This document shows positions 11,001 through 19,087 of a stretch of DNA of 64,000 nucleotides, in pieces. Both the position numbers and the translations under genes were made by a program. The stretch is taken from contig NZ_CP017774.1 of the NCBI RefSeq assembly GCF_001857965.1, positions 3,162,001-3,226,000 on the forward strand. Direction: 5' to 3'. Positions within the stretch are counted from its first letter, which is position 1. Every line of letters starts with the position of its first letter. The notes below the pieces were generated by a model. That model made no database searches, was not told where the DNA came from, and worked only from the letters and a program-made list of their open reading frames with translations. Origin of the DNA: Flavobacterium commune (lineage in GTDB: Bacteria > Bacteroidota > Bacteroidia > Flavobacteriales > Flavobacteriaceae).

Positions 11001-11219
11001 CAATATATCAGATTGAAATCGTTAATAGTAGGTTATACTTTAAATGATTTAAAAATTGGCAATTTTGGTTTAGATAAGTTTAGAGTTTATTTTTCAGGAA
11101 ATGATTTGTTTGAATTTTCAAAAGTTAAAGATGGATACGATCCTGAATTTGGAGATAGTTCAAATAATATCTATCCATTTACAAGAACCTTTTCTTTAGG
11201 ATTAAATGTTTCCTTTTAA
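8028..11219 (+). CDS. SusC-type TonB-dependent outer membrane transporter (first PUL)
   Basis: A 1063-aa TonB-dependent receptor of the SusC/RagA family that imports oligosaccharides across the outer membrane with its SusD lid. It has an N-terminal signal (cleavage after QSFA, around residue 36), then a carboxypeptidase-regulatory-like beta sandwich (ITIKGKVTSAEDNMGLPGVN), a linker with EEVVVVAYGTQKK, the plug domain (LQIRGATSINGGSPLIVIDG; VLKDASAALYGSRASNGVIM) and a 22-strand barrel ending in the aromatic residue F of LGLNVSF. The susD start is 17 nt downstream. It belongs to a four-gene set with an IPT lipoprotein and a uronate-lyase-fold enzyme, so the cargo is probably an acidic oligosaccharide; that is inference. 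Confidence 0.95.
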   Translation: MRINVLNKTELWNRLRPSLVMSFLVCVSSQSFAANDGVFNASKKAVLKEAEQQITIKGKVTSAEDNMGLPGVNVVVKGSTQGVMTDIDGNFSISVPSDKSILVFSYLGFQNQEISVAGKTVFNVVMISDSKSLEEVVVVAYGTQKKLTSTGSIETVTAKSFQDRAVTNPALALQGQTPGLVVTRNSSRPGREGLNLQIRGATSINGGSPLIVIDGNPAINNEAFYNMNPDDIQSVTVLKDASAALYGSRASNGVIMVTTKKGKSGKMKIDVSTTTRINTLGIRPQTPTMQQYATVWLEAAEQDGVNANYWGWQSKENLELMKTGYAGIYPTQFWGNVYISNSPRYDEMFGKSVSTFHTGSISGGTDKTNYRVSYGYSEDLGALQTAYDGKQQYNVRLNYDYTVNSWLKLETNMSYLKYDLSSPSSGLDGSVSQDPPFFPSRNPYGQWYANFNIAGNRNHVAATVDGGRDNTTRDQIMMNLAATFKLYDGLTFQTKVAYNKDFFNNLNYVITVPQYSWYGDLAPESVNSVSSIRQENKQITYQNYGGFLNYEKEFNDHNFSALLGMTAEKTEDTRLYGYRLGFIDNGVYDINMGSIENKVEATGGRGHKGLYSYLARFNYSYKNKYLLEISGRRDGSSQFGPGNKWNNFGGIQAGWVISEESFLKNFKPLSNLKLRYTYGEMGSQVGIPTYDYISNISNGSAIFGTTAAQQAASWVNRITSNQNSWERVVMKTYGADFSFFDRKLFGTYDFFTKKNVGMLTDIIYPDVLGGTAPKTNAGELETKGWEFTLGYRGEIGKLKYSVSANMGDTRNILLKKENATAINPGVNGSGVVGHPLNSIFLYQTGQLFQTQDEVDAYYAATNENGALPSGLNVLRPGDTKRVDSNNDGIIDAKDVKFMGDTAAHYVYGINLSANYRNFDISTFFQGVLEQNVLRTGFLSYPFNTLYGSQTTAFIGKTWTPTNIDAAYPRMTANTTRAAWNWQNNDFALQDNQYIRLKSLIVGYTLNDLKIGNFGLDKFRVYFSGNDLFEFSKVKDGYDPEFGDSSNNIYPFTRTFSLGLNVSF

Positions 11220-11236
11220 TTATTAAAACGACTAGT

Positions 11237-13015
11237 ATGAAAAATATAGTAACAACATTAGTACTGTCTTCAGTATTATTATTTACAAGCTGTCAGAGTG
11301 ATTACTTAGATTTAGAACCTCTTGATGCACAAACGGAAGCTTCTTATTTTAAAACACCTGCAAACTTTAAGGCTGCCTCCAATGATTTTTATAATAAAAT
11401 GGTAAGTTGGAGATCTGTTGATGGTAGTAATATATACAATTTTATGGATTTTGGTACTGATTTGACCTCTTTAAGTCAGGAAGAAGGAAGAGGAAACACA
11501 GTAGAAGCTGTATCTGATATTTATTGGAGAAATCCATATAAATATATTAGAGCCAATAATATATTATTAAATGCTGCAGATAAATATCAAGGAGATAAAG
11601 CTGCTATTGCACAGTATGTAGCAGCAGCAAAATTCTTTAGAGCATGGCATCATTTCTTTTTGTTAAAAAGATATGGTGGAGTGCCTATTGTGACTACTGT
11701 AGTAGATATTAATGATGAGGTGTTATACGGAAAACGCAACAGTCGTTACGAAGTGATGAATCAAATTTTAAAAGATTTATCAGAAGCGATTCCTGATTTA
11801 CCATTGGAACAAAATATTTCTGGAGCAGATAAAGGACATCTTAGCAAATGGGCAGCTGAGGCTTTTAAAGCCAGAGTACTATTATATGAGGCTACTTGGG
11901 AAAAATATGTAGGTACTACTACTGATGGAGATGGAATTACAACAGGTGCAGGTAGTGAAGGAGCTGCAGCAAACACCACTGCTTATTTAGAAGAAGTAAT
12001 TGCATTGACTAAAGATGTAATGAGTAATGGTGGCTACCAATTATGGAACTATAATTCACAGCTAAATAACTTTAGTATGTATTATTTATTTAATCTTGAA
12101 GATGCGGGTTCTAATCCGGCAGGTCTGGATAAATCAACAAACAAGGAGTTTATTCTTTATAATAAATACGATTTTGGGTTATTACAAGCAGGAACAAACT
12201 TAAGTCATACTGTAGGTTCAAGATTAGCTCCTTCCAGAAAGTTTATGGATATGTTTCTATGTACTGACGGTTTACCAGTTGATAAATCGCCTTTGTTTCA
12301 AGGATATGTAAAAGTAGGGGATGAGTATAAAAATCGTGATTACAGATTAACATCTTATTTTGTTGATTTAACTACCGATGCAATTCCGGTTTCAGGAGCT
12401 ATAAAATTATTCGGACCGGGTGGAGATAGTGGTTCTGGTTATGCTAATAGAAAATTTAGAGCCTATAAATATGGTACTTACAGAGCTGCTAATACAGAAT
12501 CAGCAGATTATCCTCAAATTAGATTAGCAGAAGTTTATTTAATGTATGCCGAAGCCTTATATGAGTTAAACGGAAGCATTACAGATGCACAATTAAATGA
12601 GTCCGTTAATTTAATTAGACAAAGAGCGGGGCTTCCAGCTTTGACTAACGCTTTTGTGGCTGCTAATGGTTTAAATATGTTAGACGAAATTAGAAGAGAA
12701 AGAGCCATTGAATTGTTTGGAGAAAATAGTCGTTATGATGATTTAAAACGTTGGGGTATAGCAGAGCAAGTATTAAATGAACCAATTTTAGGATCGGTTA
12801 TTCAAGGAACAGACTATCAGGGTAACTCGGCTATTTATAAACCTGCTTCTTATCCTTATGGAGAGCTTTCGGTTGCTACAGGAAAAGGAAATTTAAACGC
12901 TTTGTTACTGGATCCGGCAGCAAATAGAAATTTTCAACGAAAACATTATTTATTTCCTTTGTCAACAACACAACAACAGTTAAATACTAAGTTGTTGCAA
13001 AATCCAGGTTATTAA
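11237..13015 (+). CDS. SusD/RagB-type surface glycan-binding lipoprotein (first PUL)
   Basis: A 592-aa SusD-family lipoprotein with lipobox LFTSC (Cys19). It is the hinged lid that captures glycan over the SusC channel encoded 17 nt upstream. Family hallmarks visible are the N-terminal YLDLEPLDAQTEASYF, the TPR-like helices with FFRAWHHFFLLKRYGGVPIV, the LAEVYLMYAEALYELNG segment, and the C-terminal LDEIRRERAIELFGENSRYDDLKRWG. Length is slightly above the usual 500-570. It is cotranscribed with susC and the following lipoprotein. Confidence 0.94.
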   Translation: MKNIVTTLVLSSVLLFTSCQSDYLDLEPLDAQTEASYFKTPANFKAASNDFYNKMVSWRSVDGSNIYNFMDFGTDLTSLSQEEGRGNTVEAVSDIYWRNPYKYIRANNILLNAADKYQGDKAAIAQYVAAAKFFRAWHHFFLLKRYGGVPIVTTVVDINDEVLYGKRNSRYEVMNQILKDLSEAIPDLPLEQNISGADKGHLSKWAAEAFKARVLLYEATWEKYVGTTTDGDGITTGAGSEGAAANTTAYLEEVIALTKDVMSNGGYQLWNYNSQLNNFSMYYLFNLEDAGSNPAGLDKSTNKEFILYNKYDFGLLQAGTNLSHTVGSRLAPSRKFMDMFLCTDGLPVDKSPLFQGYVKVGDEYKNRDYRLTSYFVDLTTDAIPVSGAIKLFGPGGDSGSGYANRKFRAYKYGTYRAANTESADYPQIRLAEVYLMYAEALYELNGSITDAQLNESVNLIRQRAGLPALTNAFVAANGLNMLDEIRRERAIELFGENSRYDDLKRWGIAEQVLNEPILGSVIQGTDYQGNSAIYKPASYPYGELSVATGKGNLNALLLDPAANRNFQRKHYLFPLSTTQQQLNTKLLQNPGY

Positions 13016-13041
13016 TTAGTAACTTTTAAACTTATACTAAT

Positions 13042-14211
13042 ATGAATCATATTATAAAAAATAAAATAAAAGCTGTAATAGTATTATTTAGCATGGTACT
13101 AATGGCTTCTTGTAGTGATCAGGAAAAAGATTTTACAGGAGAACCTCTGGTTACTTATCCGTCTGTAACAATAACTTCTGTTTCGCCTTCAGTAGGAACT
13201 TCTGGAAATATTGTTACTCTAACAGGTACTAATTTTGGAGAATATTCTCAAGCTGCAAAAATCTATTTTAATGGTGTTCTTGCTGATGAAATTTTAACTT
13301 ATTCAGATACTTCGGTTACTGTTAGAGTACCTCAAAATGCAGGAACAGGGCCTATTACAGTTAAAGTTTGGACAAATACAGCCACAACTGCCGATTTCGA
13401 ATATTTAGTAGGTGCTACTATTGCTTCTGTTTCACCCACTTCTGTAAATGTAGGTGATCAAATGGTGATTACTGGACAGGGTTTTGGTACTGATGCATCA
13501 AAAGTTAGTGTTAAATTCTCTGACGGAATAGTTAAAGATGCTTTTACAGGAACTGTAGTTTCTGTTTCTAATACACAAATAGCAGTATTAATTCCTAAAG
13601 GTGCAGTTACAGGAAAAGTAAGGGTATGGTTAGAAAATCAAATTATTACCGGTCCTGAACTTAAAGTAATAGCACCTCCAAAAGGGAAGTATATTTTTGA
13701 ATTTGACGACCCAACAGATGTACAATGGCTACCAGCCCAAAATGCAACATCTAAAATTGAAGAAGGAAAGCTAAAAGTAACTTTTGATCCTGCACAATTA
13801 GGAACTACCGCTAGTAAACGTCGTGCCGATTTATACTATATTATTAATGGTATTTTCCCTTCTCCGGGAGGAACTGCAAAAACAAAATGGGTTCAGTCTC
13901 CTGCTTATCCTATCATTGCCATGAAAATTGCTTTTTCAGGAACAGGAGCTGTAAAACCTGGTGTAGGTAATATTATTCTTGATCCTGCCGTTACCGGAGG
14001 AATTAATGTAGGTAACAATAAATACAAAACAGATTTTGTTGCTCAAAATGTTATTTATTATGATTTGTCTGCGGATTATTTAACAGAGACCGAATTAACA
14101 ATAAGACAGTTTAAAATAGCTGATATAGTAGGTGCTGAAACGGGTTATGAAGTAGACTGGATACGTACATTTAAAAATAAAGCAGAACTTCAGACATTCC
14201 TTGGTTTGTAA
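13042..14211 (+). CDS. IPT/TIG-domain surface lipoprotein, likely glycan-binding
   Basis: A 389-aa lipoprotein (lipobox LMASC, Cys24) in the slot after susD where SusE/SusF-like surface glycan-binding proteins usually sit. Residues about 43-120 and 123-212 are two IPT/TIG immunoglobulin-like domains: each opens with the pattern I-x-S-V-x-P, followed by V-T-x-x-G-x-x-F-G. The C-terminal ~175 residues form a separate beta-rich domain resembling the binding module of such proteins. It probably presents polysaccharide at the cell surface for the neighbouring lyase and SusCD. The domain call is clear; the binding role comes from position. Confidence 0.8.
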   Translation: MNHIIKNKIKAVIVLFSMVLMASCSDQEKDFTGEPLVTYPSVTITSVSPSVGTSGNIVTLTGTNFGEYSQAAKIYFNGVLADEILTYSDTSVTVRVPQNAGTGPITVKVWTNTATTADFEYLVGATIASVSPTSVNVGDQMVITGQGFGTDASKVSVKFSDGIVKDAFTGTVVSVSNTQIAVLIPKGAVTGKVRVWLENQIITGPELKVIAPPKGKYIFEFDDPTDVQWLPAQNATSKIEEGKLKVTFDPAQLGTTASKRRADLYYIINGIFPSPGGTAKTKWVQSPAYPIIAMKIAFSGTGAVKPGVGNIILDPAVTGGINVGNNKYKTDFVAQNVIYYDLSADYLTETELTIRQFKIADIVGAETGYEVDWIRTFKNKAELQTFLGL

Positions 14212-14226
14212 CGATAAGTAATTTAT

Positions 14227-14257
14227 AGGCCAAGAAGAGTATCTCTATTCTTGGTCT
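14227..14257 (+). other. Hairpin between IPT lipoprotein and lyase genes
   Basis: A 10-bp stem (AGGCCAAGAA at 14227-14236 with 14248-14257, one G-U pair) lies in the 84-nt gap. Only a weak T-rich tail follows, so it may be an RNA processing or partial termination site that lowers expression of the lyase gene. Confidence 0.45.
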
Positions 14258-14295
14258 ATTATTAGAAAATGAAAACACTTCTAAAAATATAAAAA

Positions 14296-15564
14296 ATGAT
14301 AAATACAAAAATAGCAATCGCAATAATAAGTTCTTTGTCTTTTATTGCCTGCACTTATGAATACGGATTACCAGAAAAGAAGGTAGAGGAAGTTTCTGTA
14401 ATTGAGGATATTACAGTGCCTTCAAATAAAGTTTTTGCCCATCCGGGATTATTACATTCTCAAGTCGATTTTGACAGAATGAAAACAAAGGTTGATAATC
14501 AGGTAGATCCATGGATTTCAGGGTATAATAAAATGATTTCTAATAGCCATGCTTCAGCTACTTATGTGATGAAAGGACCGGTGGTAACTCTTATTAGAGG
14601 AGGAGGTTCTAGAGAAGAACCATTAGCAGATAATTATTCAACAGCAATGGAAGATGCTCATGCCGCTTATTTAACAGCAATTCGTTGGAAAATTACAGGA
14701 GATGTAGCTTATGCCAATAAATCGATTCAAATTTTGAATGCTTGGGCTGCTACTTGTACTTCTATCAGCGGAGATTCTAATAAAGCATTAGGTGCCGGAA
14801 TTTATGGATATCAGTTTGCAAATGCAGCTGAAATCATGCGTGACTATTCAGGATGGAATGCTACCGATTTGGCTAAATTTAAAAAGTGGATGTTGGATGT
14901 ATTTTATCCGGTAAATAAAGCTTTTTTAGATACGCATTGGAACGCTTGCAGCACGCATTATTGGGCTAACTGGGATTTGTGTAATTTGGCTTCTATGATG
15001 TCTATAGCAGTATTGAATGATGATGTCTCAATGTACACTTACGTTATTAATTATTTGATGAAAGGGGTAGGAAATGGACAATTGTTAAAAGCTATCAATC
15101 ATATTCATCCAAAATCGGCTAATGACGATATTGATTTGGGGCAAATTCAAGAAAGTGGTCGTGATCAAGGGCATACTTTGATGGTAATAGGTTTGCTCGG
15201 TTCTATTGCTCAAATGGCAGAAAATCAAGGTTTAGATATCTATGGCTATAATGACAATATGATATTGAAAGGTGCTGAATATGTGGCTAAGTATAATGCT
15301 GCGAGATTAAATGTACCTTTTAAAACTTACACTAACTGTGCTAATGTTACTCATACAACAGCTGCTGATGATGCTGGCAGAAGCCAAATTAGACCAGTAT
15401 GGGAAAGAATTTATAATCATTACACAAAAGGAAAAGGAATTTCTGCCCGATATGTAAAAATGGCTAAGGAGTTGGGCTATCCAGAAGGTGGAAGCGGAGA
15501 TTTGAATCCTAATAGTGGAGGATATGATGATTTAGGTTTTGGAACTTTGTTATACTCTAAATAA
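14296..15564 (+). CDS. Alginate-lyase-fold polysaccharide lyase (polyuronate lyase)
   Basis: A 422-aa lipoprotein (lipobox FIAC, Cys19) whose body is the all-helical alginate lyase fold, an (alpha/alpha) toroid. Motifs supporting this are FAHPGLLHSQVDFDRMK at the domain start, HWNACSTHYWANWDLCNL in the middle and the strongly conserved QESGRDQGHTLMVIGLL, which supplies the Arg and His expected in the active site. Such enzymes cleave uronic-acid polymers by beta-elimination. Of the families I know, PL38-like (glucuronan/alginate) fits better than PL5, but I cannot separate them by eye. It is the only catalytic gene in this small PUL, and two terminators follow it. A pectic or glucuronan substrate is possible given the neighbouring pectin PUL. 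Confidence 0.75.
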   Translation: MINTKIAIAIISSLSFIACTYEYGLPEKKVEEVSVIEDITVPSNKVFAHPGLLHSQVDFDRMKTKVDNQVDPWISGYNKMISNSHASATYVMKGPVVTLIRGGGSREEPLADNYSTAMEDAHAAYLTAIRWKITGDVAYANKSIQILNAWAATCTSISGDSNKALGAGIYGYQFANAAEIMRDYSGWNATDLAKFKKWMLDVFYPVNKAFLDTHWNACSTHYWANWDLCNLASMMSIAVLNDDVSMYTYVINYLMKGVGNGQLLKAINHIHPKSANDDIDLGQIQESGRDQGHTLMVIGLLGSIAQMAENQGLDIYGYNDNMILKGAEYVAKYNAARLNVPFKTYTNCANVTHTTAADDAGRSQIRPVWERIYNHYTKGKGISARYVKMAKELGYPEGGSGDLNPNSGGYDDLGFGTLLYSK

Positions 15565-15605
15565 TTCGGGTTTATTTTTATTGAATAAATTCTAAGATTA
15601 TTTTT

Positions 15606-15647
15606 AAGCCTGTAAAATTCTCTAAAATAAGAGTTTTACAGGCTTTT
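15606..15647 (+). terminator. Terminator of the first PUL
   Basis: AAGCCTGTAAAA at 15606-15617 pairs with a complementary arm at 15634-15645, with further pairing toward the loop, and a T-rich tail follows. It lies about 40 nt after the lyase stop. Confidence 0.85.
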
Positions 15648-15751
15648 GTGTTTGTAAACTCATATATCAGTTTGAGTCTGTCGAAGACTTTATAAATTTC
15701 TTTAAGTCCAATTTGATAATTCATCAAATAACAATTTTACCAACGGTTTAT

Positions 15752-15797
15752 GCCAAGATTGCGTTTTTCTTAAGCGCAATCTTGGCTTTGTTTTTTA
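15752..15797 (+). terminator. Second, orphan terminator hairpin downstream of the first PUL
   Basis: A perfect 12-bp stem (GCCAAGATTGCG at 15752-15763 with 15775-15786) is followed by TTTGTTTTTT. It may be a backup terminator, or mark a gene lost between it and the first terminator. Confidence 0.8.
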
Positions 15798-16331
15798 TAA
15801 TTATTGGTGAATTTATTTCTGTTGTAAATGGTTTTAATTGAGTGTTTTACAGTGGGAAAATAAATTGTAAAATTTAACTATGTTTTTAATGAAATAAATT
15901 TAAAAATGAGTGATAGTTTATGCAGAATGGTTGATAATTAGTATTCAGGGAGAATTTATGTAGGTATTTTTGATTGTAGATAAATAAAGAGAATTGAATT
16001 CTATAATCAAATTAAAAGCCTATGGGGAAACAAAAAAAGATTAAGTGATATGTAATTCCTATTGATTGCATATCAAAATGGGATGATTAAAAACAAATTC
16101 AATTCAATCCCAATGAGTTGGAAAATAACCGAAACCACAAAAAAATAAATTATGAATTTATATTTAAAAACCAACCAATGAAAAATTTTAAACTGATAAA
16201 TATTGATAAAAATTTTACTTTTATTAAATAGTTGTAATGATCTTTAAATAAAGCTTTTGTTTATTTGTAAAAGATTAGTAATAACTCATATAATTGTAAT
16301 TATACCCTTGTAGTATTGTAAAAAACACACC

Positions 16332-16359
16332 TTGTTATTTTTAGAAGAAGCTATGTTTG
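16332..16359 (+). promoter_or_regulatory. Candidate promoter of the CE8-GH28-esterase operon
   Basis: TATGTTTG at 16352-16359 matches TAnnTTTG exactly, and a TTG at 16332-16334 lies 17 nt upstream, a little closer than the usual 19-21. It would give a leader of roughly 115 nt. Confidence 0.4.
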
Positions 16360-16431
16360 CATGGTTAGTAAAAAGTTGAAGGCTATAACTGGTAATTATA
16401 GTTTTTTTTAATTTAGTTTGGTTGTAATAGA

Positions 16432-16467
16432 AGAAAGGATAATAAATTTATTATTCTTTCTTTTTTT
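16432..16467 (+). promoter_or_regulatory. Terminator-like hairpin in the leader of the first pectinesterase
   Basis: AGAAAGGATAATAAA (16432-16446) pairs with 16447-16461 with one G-U pair and is followed by a run of T, ending 14 nt before the ATG at 16482. Placed between a candidate promoter and the gene, it could act as an attenuator, although the AT-rich stem is weak. Confidence 0.45.
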
Positions 16468-16481
16468 AATGTAATGACAAA

Positions 16482-17447
16482 ATGAGATTGGTTTGTTTTT
16501 TTATATTCATTGCAGGGATAGTACTTCTTCCTGTAAATTCAGTTTTTGCAAATAAAATAGATTTTCTCGTTGCCTTGGATGGTTCGGGCGACTTTAAGTC
16601 TATTCAAGAGGCGGTTACTGCCTGTGGCGCTTTTTCTGCTGATGAAAAAAAGATATTTATTAAAAATGGAGTTTATAATGAGAAAGTTTTAATCGATTCT
16701 TTTCATGCTAATATAAGTCTCATTGGTGAGAGTGAAGACAAGACAATTATAAGCTATAATAATTATGCGGGTCAGGAGAATATAGGAACTTTTAACAGTT
16801 ATACGCTAAAGATTTTAGGAGATCATATCAAAATTGAAAATTTGACTATCGAAAATTCAGCAGGAAGAGTAGGTCAGGCGGTTGCGCTTCATGTCGAGGG
16901 CGATTATTTTGTAGCTTCCCGATGTCGATTATTAGCTAATCAGGATACTTTGTATGCTGCAGGAAATAATAGCCGTCAGTATTTTAAAGAATGTTTCATT
17001 GCAGGAACTACCGATTATATTTTTGGATCAGCTACTGCAGTTTTTGATCAATGTGAAATTCATAGTAATACAGATTCGTATATAACGGCAGCCAATACTC
17101 CCAAAGAGAATCAGTTTGGATTTGTTTTTTTGGATTGCGTGTTGACGGCAGAACCGGGTGTTAAGAAAGTCTTTCTGGGAAGACCATGGAGGGAATATGC
17201 CAATGTAGTTTTCATAAGATGTTTTATGGGAAAACATATTCTGCCGGAAGGCTGGCATAATTGGGACAAACCCGAAAAGGAAAAGACTGCTTTTTATGCT
17301 GAGTTTGGAAATACAGGACCCGGTGCCGATGTTTCAAAACGGGTAAAATGGTCGCATAACCTAAAGAAAAGCGAAGTTTCTGAATTTGAATTGGATAAAA
17401 TTTTTAAAATGGAAAGTGAATGGAAACTAGATTCGAGCAAACTTTAA
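16482..17447 (+). CDS. Pectin methylesterase (CE8), first copy
   Basis: A 321-aa carbohydrate esterase family 8 enzyme that removes methyl esters from homogalacturonan so that GH28 or lyases can act. After a signal peptide (cleavage near VFANK), the right-handed beta helix carries all family motifs: VALDGSGDFKSIQEAV, GQAVAL, QDTLY with Asp155, TDYIFG with Asp178, and GRPW with Arg234. A gap of 61 nt separates it from the polygalacturonase gene, so the two are probably one operon. It is the shortest of three CE8 copies in this window. Confidence 0.93.
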   Translation: MRLVCFFIFIAGIVLLPVNSVFANKIDFLVALDGSGDFKSIQEAVTACGAFSADEKKIFIKNGVYNEKVLIDSFHANISLIGESEDKTIISYNNYAGQENIGTFNSYTLKILGDHIKIENLTIENSAGRVGQAVALHVEGDYFVASRCRLLANQDTLYAAGNNSRQYFKECFIAGTTDYIFGSATAVFDQCEIHSNTDSYITAANTPKENQFGFVFLDCVLTAEPGVKKVFLGRPWREYANVVFIRCFMGKHILPEGWHNWDKPEKEKTAFYAEFGNTGPGADVSKRVKWSHNLKKSEVSEFELDKIFKMESEWKLDSSKL

Positions 17448-17508
17448 TTGTCTAAAAAGTAATCTGGAGTTTATCTGTAAAAATATAAAGGCATTAAAAA
17501 AGCAAATA

Positions 17509-19074
17509 ATGAAAAAAAGATCTATCAAAAATGTTTGTACTGTATTTCTTGTATTTTTTTCCTTTTTGGGATATAGTAAAAATTACGATATTAAAATATT
17601 AGGAGCAGACAATACAGGTAAAACAAAATGTACTAAACTGATAAATCAAACTATTGATTTGGTAGCTAAAGAGGGAGGAGGAATACTCTACTTCTCTTCG
17701 GGAACCTATCTCACTGGAGCAATTACTTTAAAAAGTAATATTACTATTTATTTAGAAGCTGGTGCGACTTTAAAGTTTTCGTCTGATTTTAATGATTATG
17801 TACCTTTTCAAAATGTGCGCTATGAAGGGATTTTTATGAATACGTTTGCTCCATTGCTCAATGCGTATAAGGCAGAAAATATTAGTATAAAAGGAGAAGG
17901 TACTTTGGATGGTAATGGATTTGCCTGGTGGAATGAGATAAAAAAAATATCAGCTGAAGTCAAAGAAAAAGGACAAATAGAAAATCCTACTGAACTTCAG
18001 AAACTGTGGACTAAAGAGAATAAAGATTTGAAAGTTGAACCTTATTATGAAGCGGGGCTTAAAAATCAATTTTTCCGTCCACCATTTATCCAGTTTTTAG
18101 AATGCAATAAAATTAAAATTGAAGGTGTTCGTATCCAAAATTCTCCTTTTTGGACAATCAATCCTGTAGGCTGTAATGATGTTGTTGTTCATGGTGTAAC
18201 TATTTTTAATCCGTCAACTAATCCGCATGGTCCAAATACTGACGGAATTAATCCATCATCTTGTAGTAATGTTAGAATTTCGGATTGTTTTATTAGTGTT
18301 GGAGATGATTGTATTACCATAAAATCCGGGCGTGATTTTCAAGGTAGAAGCTATGGTAAACCATGTGAAAATATAACTATCACTAATTGTGTAATGCTTG
18401 CTGGTCATGGTGGTGTGGTCGTAGGAAGTGAGATGTCCGGCGGGGTAAAAAATGTAGTTATTTCCAATTGTGTTTTTGATGGAACCGATGCTGGTATTCG
18501 TATGAAATCATCGAGAGGAAGAGGCGGAGTTGTGGAAAATATTAGAGTTTCAAATATCGTAATGCGAAATATTAGTCGAAATGCATTTACTTTCGATTTG
18601 TTTTATGACAGATCGTCTAAAGCAGAACCAGTTTCTGAACGCACTCCTATATTTCGAAATATTCATATAAGTGATGTTTCGGGAATTAATATAAATAAGG
18701 CCGGGGTAATAAACGGTATCGAAGAAATGCCAATAAATGAGCTGTCTTTTACGAATATCAACCTGGAGGCAAAAGAAGGTTTTAGTGCAGCAATTGCAAC
18801 AAATCTGAGCTTTAATAATGTGGATATTAGTACACAAAAAGGGGCATCTTTGGAGTTTTATAAATGTGATGGCTTACTTTTGAGTGATATAAGGTCGAAG
18901 AAACCTCTGGAAAATCAATCAGTAATAAAAGTAACAGAATGTAAAAATGCTTTGCTGAATAATTGTTTTCAAAGAATAAATACTGATGTTTTTTTAGAGA
19001 CTAAAAATAGTGAAGTTATTCAAGGAAGTAATTTTCTATCTTTAGTAAAAGAACCAATCAAAGAGATTAAATAG
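17509..19074 (+). CDS. Polygalacturonase-type glycoside hydrolase (GH28)
   Basis: A 521-aa secreted GH28 enzyme that hydrolyses alpha-1,4-galacturonan or related pectic links. A signal peptide (about 1-23) precedes a right-handed beta helix with the complete catalytic set: NTDG with Asp245, GDDC with Asp266 and Asp267, GHGG with His300, and the substrate-binding RMKSSRGRGG. Parallel beta-helix turns rich in N-V-x-I-S continue to the C terminus. It is flanked by a pectin methylesterase and an acetylesterase-like gene, a classic trio for methylated and acetylated homogalacturonan. Whether it is an exo- or endo-enzyme, or a rhamnogalacturonan hydrolase, cannot be decided here. Confidence 0.93.
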   Translation: MKKRSIKNVCTVFLVFFSFLGYSKNYDIKILGADNTGKTKCTKLINQTIDLVAKEGGGILYFSSGTYLTGAITLKSNITIYLEAGATLKFSSDFNDYVPFQNVRYEGIFMNTFAPLLNAYKAENISIKGEGTLDGNGFAWWNEIKKISAEVKEKGQIENPTELQKLWTKENKDLKVEPYYEAGLKNQFFRPPFIQFLECNKIKIEGVRIQNSPFWTINPVGCNDVVVHGVTIFNPSTNPHGPNTDGINPSSCSNVRISDCFISVGDDCITIKSGRDFQGRSYGKPCENITITNCVMLAGHGGVVVGSEMSGGVKNVVISNCVFDGTDAGIRMKSSRGRGGVVENIRVSNIVMRNISRNAFTFDLFYDRSSKAEPVSERTPIFRNIHISDVSGININKAGVINGIEEMPINELSFTNINLEAKEGFSAAIATNLSFNNVDISTQKGASLEFYKCDGLLLSDIRSKKPLENQSVIKVTECKNALLNNCFQRINTDVFLETKNSEVIQGSNFLSLVKEPIKEIK

Positions 19075-19087
19075 CGAAAATTTGATT

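Larger units (their letters stand above)
15798..16481. other. Intergenic region upstream of the pectin PUL
   Basis: About 680 bp of very AT-rich sequence without a credible gene. It ends with a candidate promoter (16332-16359) and a terminator-like hairpin (16432-16467) just before the first pectinesterase. No repeats or RNA genes were recognised in the remainder. Confidence 0.5.

Noticed and set aside
19082..19087. TTG start for the esterase
   Set aside because: It adds only two residues ahead of an ATG that begins a standard signal peptide.
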